A DNA stretch of 13,334 bases from JAFASC01 sp034669525 (GTDB lineage: Bacteria; Pseudomonadota; Alphaproteobacteria; Rhizobiales; Beijerinckiaceae): NCBI GenBank assembly GCA_034669525.1, contig JAXDNH010000112.1:1-13334 (forward strand), in the 5' to 3' direction. The notes under the pieces were generated by a model. The model ran no database searches and was not told where the DNA came from. It saw only the letters and a list, made by a program, of their open reading frames with translations. This document shows positions 7,084 through 13,197 of this stretch, piece after piece (positions within the stretch are counted from its first letter, which is position 1; each line of letters opens with the position of its first letter). The position numbers and the translations under genes were made by a program.

Positions 7084-8939
7084 GGTTCCTTCTTCCACCA
7101 TGTGTCGAGCGTCACGTTGAACAGCGGCGCTGCATAGTGGGGGAGTTTGGACGGCCGCGCGATTCGCGTCCAATGGGCGCTCCACTGATCCTGTGCATGG
7201 TAGAGCGGCACGACGTAGAAGCCCGACAGCAGCACCCGATCGTACGCGCGCACGGCAGTTACGAAATCCTCGTGCGTTTTCGCGGCAAGGAGATCATCGA
7301 TGAGAGTATCGAGCGCCCGCGAGCGCGCGCCTGCGAGATTGAAGGAGGATTCCTGATCCGCGCTTGCCGATGTCCAGCGATTGCGTTGCTCGTTGCCCGG
7401 TGACGCAGACGCGGCCCATGTACCGATCATCATGTCGAAATCGAATTTCTGCCGCCGGCGCTGATATTGCACCTCGTCGACGAGCCGCACCTGCACTGTT
7501 ACGCCGATGCGCGCGAGCTGACCGGCATAGTTCAATGCGAGCCGTTCCTGGTCGCGATTGGTCACCATGATCTCGAAGGCGAAGGGCTCACCGTCCTTGC
7601 TGAGCGCACCGTCGTGGACCCGCCACCCGGCCTCGTTCAACAGCGCCATCGCCTTGCGTGCCTGTTCGCGGTCGCGGCCGGAGCCGTCTGTCATCGGCGG
7701 GCGCCAGCTGCCTTCCATGATGTCGGACCGCACCGCATCCGGAAAATTTGCGAGCAGCGCCCGCTCCGCCTCGCTCGCCGGGCGGCCGGTCGAAGCAAGT
7801 TCAGAATCATCGAAGAAGCTTTTCGTACGCGTATAGAGGCCGGAAAAGAAATTGGTGTTCACCCATTCGAAATCGAACATGATGCCGAGCGCTTCGCGCA
7901 CGCGTATGTCCTGGAAGAGTGGCCGGCGCAGATTGAAGACGAATCCTTCCATTCCTTTCGGCACGCCGGTCGGCAGCGCCTCCCTCACGGCGCGTCCCGC
8001 GCGCATGGCGGGAAAGTCATAGCCGGTCGTCCAGCGCGTCGGGTTTGTCTCGTCGCGATAGTCGATCAGGCCGGCCTTGAACGATTCGAACAAACTGTTG
8101 GCGTCACGGAAATAGTCGACATCGATGTGATCGAAATTGTACATGCCCTTTTGGACCGGCAGATCGCGGCCCCAATAGTTGGGATCGCGTTTGAGCACGA
8201 TGCGCTCGCCCGGCTTCACCTCCGCAACTTTATAGGGACCCGAGCCCACCGGTGCCTGCAGCGTCGATTCGTTGAAATGCTCGATGTCTATATGCTGCTT
8301 CGGCAGGACCGGCATGATTGCGAGGATGAGCGGCAATTCGCGATCGCCGACGCCAGTCAAATCGTAACGGATCGTGTGCTCGTCCGGGGTGGTCACCGCC
8401 TTGATCAGCGAAAAGGCGGCACGCTGCTGCGGGCGGCCCTTGGTTTTCAGGAGCTCGAAGCTGAAGGCAACGTCGGCCGAGGTGATCGGCACGCCGTCGG
8501 AGAAGTGCGCGCCGGGATCGAGGTGAAACGTCACGAAAGAGCGGGCGTCGTCCGTCTCGATCGACTGCGCGATCAGGCCGTAAAGCGTGAAGGGTTCGTC
8601 GAACGAGCGCTGCATCAGCCCCTGATAGACATTGCCTTGGATGCCCTGCGCCGCTGATCCCGCTTTGACATTGAAGGGATTGAGGCTGTCGAACGTGCCT
8701 TGTACGCCGACCGTCACCCGTCCGCCCTTGGGCGCATCCGGGTTTGCATAGGGCAAATGATCGAAGCCGGGCGGGAGCGCCGGCTCGCCATGCATCGCGA
8801 TCCCGTGCGTCGGGGGTGGGGCGGGTTGGGCCACGACGCCGACGGCGAGGAGCACTGGCGCGATCAGCGCCGCGAGCCGCGCCAGACCGCGGAGGAGTCC
8901 CGCCTTCTTCCTGCTACGCCGAATCGGGAAACCGTCCAT
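7080..8939 (-). CDS. YejA-like extracellular solute-binding protein, family 5
   Basis: A 619-residue periplasmic binding protein for an ABC importer of the peptide/opine/nickel class. The N-terminus is a signal peptide: basic RRSRKKAG, then hydrophobic LAALIAPVLLAVGVVA to about residue 37. HGIAMHGEPALPPGFDHLPY and NPDAPKGG (45-73) are typical of YejA relatives, which bind oligopeptides, including murein peptides and peptide antibiotics. SBP family 5 motifs follow: FSDGVPITSADVAFSFE (146-162), GSGPYKVAEVKPGE (232-245), RDPNYWG (251-257) and IRVREALGIMFD (345-356). Start 8939 (MDGFPIRRSR) is chosen over an in-frame ATG at 8984 to give a normal signal peptide. No permease or ATPase gene is in the window, so its transporter is elsewhere. 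It begins 69 bp after the DUF2778 gene and overlaps the AMP-binding gene by 4 bp. Confidence 0.92.
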   Translation of the reverse strand: MDGFPIRRSRKKAGLLRGLARLAALIAPVLLAVGVVAQPAPPPTHGIAMHGEPALPPGFDHLPYANPDAPKGGRVTVGVQGTFDSLNPFNVKAGSAAQGIQGNVYQGLMQRSFDEPFTLYGLIAQSIETDDARSFVTFHLDPGAHFSDGVPITSADVAFSFELLKTKGRPQQRAAFSLIKAVTTPDEHTIRYDLTGVGDRELPLILAIMPVLPKQHIDIEHFNESTLQAPVGSGPYKVAEVKPGERIVLKRDPNYWGRDLPVQKGMYNFDHIDVDYFRDANSLFESFKAGLIDYRDETNPTRWTTGYDFPAMRAGRAVREALPTGVPKGMEGFVFNLRRPLFQDIRVREALGIMFDFEWVNTNFFSGLYTRTKSFFDDSELASTGRPASEAERALLANFPDAVRSDIMEGSWRPPMTDGSGRDREQARKAMALLNEAGWRVHDGALSKDGEPFAFEIMVTNRDQERLALNYAGQLARIGVTVQVRLVDEVQYQRRRQKFDFDMMIGTWAASASPGNEQRNRWTSASADQESSFNLAGARSRALDTLIDDLLAAKTHEDFVTAVRAYDRVLLSGFYVVPLYHAQDQWSAHWTRIARPSKLPHYAAPLFNVTLDTWWKKEP

Positions 8940-9008
8940 CCCGCAAGCATAGGGGTAAGGTTTGCGGCGGCGTAACGGCGTCACGCTGCCCGACCAGAGG
9001 CGGCGGCT

Positions 9009-10046
9009 TCAGTCCTTGCGGGCGACGACGGCGAGGCGTTTCACCTCACCATTGCGGAAGGCCTGGAGGAACGCGTTGTAGTTCTTGAAGACTACGCAGC
9101 CGTTCGAATCGCCTCGCGGGCCAAGCATGTAAGTATGGGCGAGGAGACCATCGCGCCCGAAGATCTTGTTGTCGCCGAGCGGGGTCAGGCGAAGCGCCTG
9201 CACGCCGTGAAAGATCCGTTCCCGCAGCTTCAGGTCATAGATACCGGGGGGCGTCGCCCCGCGCATTCTGACGTGGACGTGTTTCGGATCGTCCAACAAG
9301 TCCCGCAGACCCGAATGCGCCTCGAGCTTCGTGCCGTCCGGCATGTGAACCGTGTGCGCGGCGATGTCGTAAATCGCGGTGAATTGGTCGATGGCCGGCG
9401 CGGGCTCACCCGTCAGGCCTTTTGGCCGGTTCAAAATGCCGTCCTCAGGATTGGCGTAAGCGAGGACCGAGCCCGAAGGCTCGGAGGAGCCGGCAAGCTT
9501 CGGCCCGAACACTTTTTCGAAGAAATTCGGGTCCGCCGGCGTGGTGGACGGCGTCGTTGCGCCGGTCTGCTGCGCAATTCGACGAGCCAGTGCCGGCCCG
9601 CTGCCGCTTATCGGCGCCCCCGATTCGGCCACAGGCGTTGACGAAGAGGCGGTCTGTACGGCCGCCGAAGCCGCGGGAAGGGGAACCTGTTTCGTCTCCG
9701 CCCTCGCGACCAGGGTCGCAGTCGTGGTCGGCTCAAAACTGGTTGCGATCGGCGCGCTTTGCGCCAGGGAAAGCGGCGCAAAATCAAGAGAAAAGGTGAC
9801 GTCCCGCAGCGCCACGGAAAGCTTCGGCTGACCCTTGGGCGTACGGGCAACGGTTTTAATCGGCGCAAGCTCGGGCGCCTTGCCGACGCGCACCGTGCCG
9901 CCCGGACGGCCATAGACTAGGCACGCGCCGACCGCCGCGATGAAACTCACCGAGACGAATGCGAAACCGGCCTGAGACAGAAAATCCCGAATAAGGGGGC
10001 GGCGGTCGAAAGGGGCGTAGTCAGAGAAAGTTGCGCAGTACGTCAT
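9009..10046 (-). CDS. DUF2778 protein, L,D-transpeptidase-like, membrane-anchored
   Basis: A 345-residue protein with one membrane segment near the N-terminus (about 26-46) after a short cytoplasmic tail, then a long low-complexity Ala/Ser/Thr/Pro-rich periplasmic linker (about 48-200) and a C-terminal DUF2778 domain (about 205-345). The domain holds the candidate catalytic stretch HTYMLGPRGDSNGC (304-317) followed by VVFKNYNAFLQAF; Cys317 in SNGC is the likely nucleophile. DUF2778 is related to the YkuD/L,D-transpeptidase fold and includes the type VI effector Tlde1, which attacks peptidoglycan. Here the fixed membrane anchor and lack of type VI genes point to a housekeeping envelope role. 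Start ATG at 10046 fits the anchor and has a GGGGCG just upstream. It heads the minus-strand group with the YejA-like gene. Enzyme activity is inferred only. Confidence 0.8.
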   Translation of the reverse strand: MTYCATFSDYAPFDRRPLIRDFLSQAGFAFVSVSFIAAVGACLVYGRPGGTVRVGKAPELAPIKTVARTPKGQPKLSVALRDVTFSLDFAPLSLAQSAPIATSFEPTTTATLVARAETKQVPLPAASAAVQTASSSTPVAESGAPISGSGPALARRIAQQTGATTPSTTPADPNFFEKVFGPKLAGSSEPSGSVLAYANPEDGILNRPKGLTGEPAPAIDQFTAIYDIAAHTVHMPDGTKLEAHSGLRDLLDDPKHVHVRMRGATPPGIYDLKLRERIFHGVQALRLTPLGDNKIFGRDGLLAHTYMLGPRGDSNGCVVFKNYNAFLQAFRNGEVKRLAVVARKD

Positions 10047-10313
10047 TCGCCCCGCTTTCCAAGTGCCTGCATGTTTCGATCCCTTTGAATCGGTCGAAGC
10101 TTGGCGGGATCACTTAGGCTGCATTAGGGCGATTTTTGGTTATCAGCGGCTTAAAAGGCTGTCCTTTCAGCGGCATGGAGCGCGATCCCGGCTCGGGAAA
10201 TTGTGCCTTTCGGACTCGTTCGAAATACCCCTACGCTGTTTCGACGAGCCGGTGTCGAATTCTGTCGCACCGAGCACTTGCCTCGCCCAAGCGGGCGGAG
10301 CGAATGTAGCGGC

Positions 10314-10346
10314 AAAAGACGGGAGACGGCCCTGAGCCTCTCCCGT
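10314..10346 (-). terminator. Intrinsic-terminator-like hairpin, minus direction
   Basis: In the minus direction ACGGGAGA (10346-10339 read as its complement arm) pairs perfectly over 8 bp with TCTCCCGT, with a further inner GGC/GCC stem, followed by CTTTT (10318-10314). The 8-bp arms are plus positions 10319-10326 and 10339-10346. This would end a minus-strand transcript starting inside the region before secE, for example one covering the Phd-like remnant. The T-run is short, so efficiency may be low. Confidence 0.4.
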
Positions 10347-10495
10347 GCTCTATAAGAGAGCACGCCGGCGATACGCCGGCCACGCTTTGCGATCGTGGCG
10401 GGCTTGCCACGCTCGGCGGCTTCGATGACCGCGGACCGGCGAGTTTTCGCTCCCGAGGGCGGCAGATCCCTGATGGCAAGCCCTCTCTCCCACAT
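10316..10495 (-). pseudogene. Possible Phd/YefM-type antitoxin remnant
   Basis: On the minus strand from the ATG at 10495, about 60 codons resemble the DNA-binding N-terminal domain of Phd/YefM antitoxins: a first strand after MWERGLAIRD, helix AKTRRSAVIEAAERG, then KPATIAKRGRRIAGVLSY and helix RERLRAVSR. The motif RG-x-P-x-x-I-x-(K/R)-RG-x-x-x-A-x-VLSY is characteristic. The frame stays open to 10151, but the tail shows no family resemblance and no toxin gene is recognisable after it; a terminator-like hairpin falls where the similarity ends. There is no clear ribosome-binding site. It may be a decayed antitoxin, a solitary one, or chance in a GC-rich antisense frame. The assignment comes from pattern memory without alignment. 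Confidence 0.35.
10344..10411. repeat. Run of three further hairpins before secE
   Basis: Three inverted repeats stand close together: CGTGCTCT/AGAGCACG (10344-10351 with 10357-10364, 5-nt loop), GCCGGCG-ATA-CGCCGGC (10364-10380) and CGTGGC-GGGCTT-GCCACG (10394-10411). The first shares bases 10344-10346 with the terminator-like hairpin to its left, so the two cannot form fully at the same time. They lie inside the Phd-like reading frame, so part of the pattern could be codon coincidence. Confidence 0.45.
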
Positions 10496-10583
10496 TGCCC
10501 GCCGCGTCCCTTGCCCCCGCCCATCCCATCTGCTACAGCCCCTCCCGTGGCGCGCGACCGACCGGTCCCGCGCCGCGATTGTT

Positions 10584-10613
10584 TTGGCGAGACGCCGTTT
10601 CGATCCCTAAATT
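10584..10613 (+). promoter_or_regulatory. Candidate secE promoter
   Basis: TTGGCG (10584-10589), 18-bp spacer and TAAATT (10608-10613) form a plausible housekeeping promoter 46 bp before the secE start. The -10 agrees with TATAAT at 4 of 6 and the -35 with TTGACA at 3 to 4 of 6. It resembles the candidate before rplJ (TTGGCA, 17 bp, TAAATA), which adds some support. Confidence 0.4.
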
Positions 10614-10658
10614 GAATCAAAGCGGGTCGGGCGGCCGGCCGCTTACCGTCCCGAGCAC

Positions 10659-10850
10659 ATGGTCAACCCTTTCACATTCCTGCAGGAAGTCCGCGCCGAG
10701 GCGAGCAAGGTCACCTGGCCGTCGCGCCGCGAGACGCTGATCACGAGCGGCCTCGTCGTCGCCATGGTCCTGGTCGCGAGCCTGTTTTTCGTCGCCGTCG
10801 ACCAGAGTCTCCGGCTCATCGTCGGCTTTGTCCTCAATATGGGCCACTGA
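10659..10850 (+). CDS. secE: Preprotein translocase subunit SecE
   Basis: The 63-residue SecE is the short, single-span form usual outside enterobacteria. It clamps SecY in the SecYEG protein-export channel of the inner membrane. The amphipathic N-terminal part reads FLQEVRAEASKVTWPSRRET (6-25), the conserved SecE signature with VTWPSR, followed by one membrane helix (about 27-58, LITSGLVVAMVLVASLFFVAVDQ). The ATG at 10659 is the first start in frame; upstream the frame is open to a stop near 10608 without another ATG or GTG. No strong ribosome-binding site is visible. nusG follows 10 bp after the stop, the canonical arrangement. Confidence 0.95.
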   Translation: MVNPFTFLQEVRAEASKVTWPSRRETLITSGLVVAMVLVASLFFVAVDQSLRLIVGFVLNMGH

Positions 10851-10860
10851 GAGCGCTCCC

Positions 10861-11391
10861 ATGGCCATGCGCTGGTACATCGTCCACGCCTATTCGAACT
10901 TCGAAAAGAAGGTCGCCGAATCGATTCGCGAGCAGGCGGCCCATCGCGGCCTCGCCGACAAATTCGAGGAAATCATGGTCCCGACCGAGCAGGTCGTGGA
11001 GGTGCGCCGCGGCAGAAAATTCAACTCGGAGCGGAAGTTTTTCCCGGGCTACGTGCTGGTCAAATGCGACCTCACCGATCAGGTCTATCACCTCATCAAG
11101 AACACACCGAAAGTGACGGGCTTCCTCGGCCAGGACAACAAGCCGATGCCGATCTCGGAGGCCGATGCCGACCGGATCAAGGGGCAGGTGGCGGCCGGTG
11201 TCGACCGGCCGAAGCCGACGATCCATTTCGATATCGGCGAGACGGTGCGCGTCGCCGACGGCCCGTTCGCCTCGTTCAACGGCGTTGTCGAGGAGGTCGA
11301 CGAGGGCCGCTCGCGGGTGAAGGTCGCGGTGTCGATTTTCGGCCGCGCGACGCCGGTCGATCTCGAGTTCACGCAGGTGGAGAAGGTTTGA
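10861..11391 (+). CDS. nusG: Transcription termination/antitermination factor NusG
   Basis: The 176-residue NusG binds RNA polymerase, suppresses pausing and links transcription to Rho or to the ribosome. The NGN domain spans about 3-110, with MRWYIVHAYSNFEKKVAE at its start and KFFPGYVLVKCD (59-70), the RNA-polymerase contact region. The KOW domain is at 123-176 (IGETVRVADGPFASFNGVVEEVD). Start 10861 (MAMRWYIV) matches alphaproteobacterial homologues that begin MAKRWYIV; ATG 10867 is two codons inside. It lies 10 bp after secE, in one transcript, and is followed by a 162-bp structured gap before rplK. Confidence 0.97.
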   Translation: MAMRWYIVHAYSNFEKKVAESIREQAAHRGLADKFEEIMVPTEQVVEVRRGRKFNSERKFFPGYVLVKCDLTDQVYHLIKNTPKVTGFLGQDNKPMPISEADADRIKGQVAAGVDRPKPTIHFDIGETVRVADGPFASFNGVVEEVDEGRSRVKVAVSIFGRATPVDLEFTQVEKV

Positions 11392-11553
11392 GACGGTAGA
11401 ACACTCCGTTACGAAGGAGTGGTCGAGAGATCGGATGCTTCCGCATCTGATGAAGTCGTGGAAGGCAAAGCTTCGAGCGCCACTCGAGGGAGAACCGCAC
11501 CACGGACCGGCAACCGGCTTGTCTTAGAGACAAGCCAATTCGGAGAGTAGCTT
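11392..11553 (+). promoter_or_regulatory. Structured leader before rplK-rplA
   Basis: The 162-nt gap holds at least three good hairpins: CACTCC-N8-GGAGTG (11402-11421), TCGGATGC-TTCC-GCATCTGA with one G-T pair (11431-11450) and the perfect 9-bp GGCTTGTCT-TAG-AGACAAGCC (11516-11536). CGTGG at 11457-11461 can also pair with CCACG at 11500-11504, enclosing the middle part. In many bacteria L1 represses the rplK-rplA mRNA by binding such a leader; that this is the L1 site here is inference from position. The ribosome-binding site CGGAGAG follows the last hairpin. The first hairpin has no T-run, so termination after nusG is not indicated. Confidence 0.5.
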
Positions 11554-11982
11554 ATGGCAAAGAAGATCACCGGTTACGTGAAGCTTCAGGTGCCGGCGGG
11601 CGCGGCTAATCCGTCGCCGCCGATCGGCCCCGCGCTCGGTCAGCGCGGCCTGAACATCATGGAATTCTGCAAGGCGTTCAACGCCCGCACCGCCCAGATG
11701 GAAAAGGGGATGCCTATTCCCGTTATCATCACCGCCTACCAGGACCGCTCCTTCACCTTCGAGATGAAGCAGCCGCCGGTTTCCTACTTCCTCAAGAAGG
11801 CCTCCGGCGTGACCTCAGGCGCCAAGACGACCGGCCGCGGCTTCGTCGGCAAAATCAACCGCGATCAGGTGCGGGAGATCGCGGAGAAGAAGATGCCGGA
11901 CTTGAACTGCTCGAGCGTCGAGGCGGCAATGGCGATGATCGAAGGCTCCGCCCGTTCCATGGGCCTGGAAGTGGTGGGGTAA
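11554..11982 (+). CDS. rplK: 50S ribosomal protein L11
   Basis: The 142-residue L11 forms the base of the ribosomal stalk in the GTPase-associated centre and contacts 23S rRNA; it is needed for the stringent response sensor. The N-terminal signature PAGAANPSPPIGPALGQRGLN (15-35) carries the conserved prolines contacted by thiopeptide antibiotics, and the C-terminal rRNA-binding domain (about 72-142) includes SGAKTTGRGFVGKI and GSARSMGLEV at the end. Length is normal (about 141-143). GGAGAG about 8 nt before the ATG serves as ribosome-binding site. rplA follows after 4 bp. Confidence 0.98.
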   Translation: MAKKITGYVKLQVPAGAANPSPPIGPALGQRGLNIMEFCKAFNARTAQMEKGMPIPVIITAYQDRSFTFEMKQPPVSYFLKKASGVTSGAKTTGRGFVGKINRDQVREIAEKKMPDLNCSSVEAAMAMIEGSARSMGLEVVG

Positions 11983-11986
11983 GGCC

Positions 11987-12694
11987 ATGGCACATGTCGC
12001 AAAGAGAGTGAAGAAGGCCCGCGAAGGCATTGAGCGGACGAAGCTTTATCCCATCGATCAGGCGGTGAAGCTGGTTCGCGACCGCGCCACCGCGAAGTTC
12101 GACGAGACCGTCGAGATCGCGATGAATCTCGGCGTCGACCCGAAGCATGCCGACCAGATGGTGCGCGGCGTCGTCAACCTGCCGAACGGCACCGGCCGCA
12201 CGCAGCGCGTCGCCGTCTTCGCCCGCGGCGCCAAGGCCGAGGAGGCCAAGGCCGCCGGCGCCGACATCGTCGGGGCGGAGGACCTCGTCGCAACCGTCCA
12301 GGAAGGCAAGATCGATTTCGATCGCTGCATCGCGACCCCGGACATGATGGGCTTGGTCGGGCGGCTCGGTAAGGTGCTCGGGCCGCGCGGCCTCATGCCA
12401 AATCCGCGCGTCGGCACTGTCACACCGGACGTGACGGCGGCGGTGAAGGCCTCGAAAGGCGGCGCCGTCGAGTTCCGCGTCGAGAAGGCGGGCATCGTCC
12501 AAGGCACGATCGGCAAGGCCTCGTTCGAGGAGGGCAAGCTTGTCGACAATATCCGCGCCTTCGTCGATGCGGTCGCGAAGGCCAAGCCGGCGGGGGCGAA
12601 AGGCACCTATATTCAACGTGTTGCTATCTCGTCGACGATGGGACCGGGGGTCAAGGTCGATCCCTCGACCGTCACCAGCGGGGCCAGCGCATGA
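11987..12694 (+). CDS. rplA: 50S ribosomal protein L1
   Basis: The 235-residue L1 forms the L1 stalk, which helps move deacylated tRNA out of the E site; in many bacteria free L1 also represses its own operon mRNA. Conserved parts include FDETVEIAMNLGVDPKHADQ (38-57), GTGRTQRVAVF (68-78), and the family signature GKVLGPRGLMPNPRVGTVT (128-146). The second domain lies between about 70 and 160. Length is normal. The start is 4 bp after rplK, with GGGGTAAGG spanning the rplK stop as ribosome-binding site. A 503-bp gap follows before rplJ. Confidence 0.98.
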   Translation: MAHVAKRVKKAREGIERTKLYPIDQAVKLVRDRATAKFDETVEIAMNLGVDPKHADQMVRGVVNLPNGTGRTQRVAVFARGAKAEEAKAAGADIVGAEDLVATVQEGKIDFDRCIATPDMMGLVGRLGKVLGPRGLMPNPRVGTVTPDVTAAVKASKGGAVEFRVEKAGIVQGTIGKASFEEGKLVDNIRAFVDAVAKAKPAGAKGTYIQRVAISSTMGPGVKVDPSTVTSGASA

Positions 12695-12744
12695 TCTTGG
12701 ACCTGATTGCCGCTTGACAAACGAGCGTGCGGCGTTCCTGCCCC

Positions 12745-12773
12745 TTGGCAGAACGCTTTAATCCGACTAAATA
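12745..12773 (+). promoter_or_regulatory. Candidate rplJ promoter
   Basis: TTGGCA (12745-12750), a 17-bp spacer and TAAATA (12768-12773) form a promoter candidate about 50 bp after rplA. The -35 matches TTGACA at 5 of 6, the -10 is weak at about 3 of 6. A perfect TTGACA at 12714-12719 has no acceptable -10 at normal distance. A separate promoter for rplJ-rplL after rplKA is known in other proteobacteria, which fits. A start near 12780 would give a leader of about 415 nt. Confidence 0.4.
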
Positions 12774-13197
12774 GGCGCTTGGGGCTGATCGCGATTTGCG
12801 GCCCCAATCCAAATTCAGCTTCCGCGTGACCCCGCTCGCTTCCAGCGAAACGAGTGGGGTTGTGCGGTGGAATGGCCGGAGGATCCGGGTGTCACGCCCG
12901 GTGTCCTGTCCGGCTATGTCCTGTCCGAGACTGCAGGTGCGGGCGCTGCTTTTGCAGCGCCGGCTTAATCGAAGATAGCCGTTTCGGGTTCCCGGAAGGT
13001 GCTTCGGCCAGCATAGATGGGGAAGACGAGATTCTGGGGATCGAGGTTCGCCTTGACCTTTGAACTCGGTTGGAACCGCTGATCCGTTGCGTCCCGGAAG
13101 GGGTGCTCGGCGACAGGAAACGGCGCTGCGTTTCGGGAAACCGGACACGCGGCATGTCGCAACCCGAGTGGGCTCGCCCGCTCATGGAGAGAGCAGC
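12774..13197 (+). promoter_or_regulatory. Long structured leader before rplJ
   Basis: About 420 nt without a gene. Hairpins seen: TTGGGGC/GCCCCAA (12779-12807), a 10-bp stem ACCCCGCTCG/CGAGTGGGGT with one G-T pair (12829-12860), perfect GGCGCTGC-TTTT-GCAGCGCC (12942-12961) and GAGTGGGC/GCCCGCTC (13166-13183) ending 15 nt before the start codon. An 11-bp direct repeat TGTCCTGTCCG sits at 12902 and 12917. Near-identical 19-20-nt modules start at 12990 and 13092. In many bacteria the L10-L12 complex represses rplJ-rplL by binding the leader; that role is inferred here from position and structure. No reading frame in it is convincing. Confidence 0.5.

Larger units (their letters stand above)
10047..10658. 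other. Divergent intergenic region between DUF2778 gene and secE
   Basis: This 612-bp stretch lies between a minus-strand and a plus-strand gene. It contains a Phd-like remnant on the minus strand, a cluster of hairpins at 10319-10411 and a promoter candidate for secE at 10584-10613. The part nearest the DUF2778 gene (10047-10310) should hold that gene's promoter, but I could not pick out its elements. A tRNA-Trp gene, common before secE in proteobacteria, was looked for and not seen. Confidence 0.5.

Noticed and set aside
7467..8657. Long plus-strand open frame of 396 codons
   Set aside because: It lies antisense to the well-supported YejA-like gene, has a composition typical of a GC-rich shadow frame (many His, Arg, Asp) and resembles no family.
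10047..10658. tRNA-Trp gene before secE
   Set aside because: Expected from other proteobacteria, but no cloverleaf or TTCGA arm in a suitable context was found.
12672..13148. Minus-strand open frame of 158 codons opposite the rplJ leader
   Set aside because: It runs from the rplA end through the leader, lacks any recognisable family, and its codons coincide with structured leader RNA.
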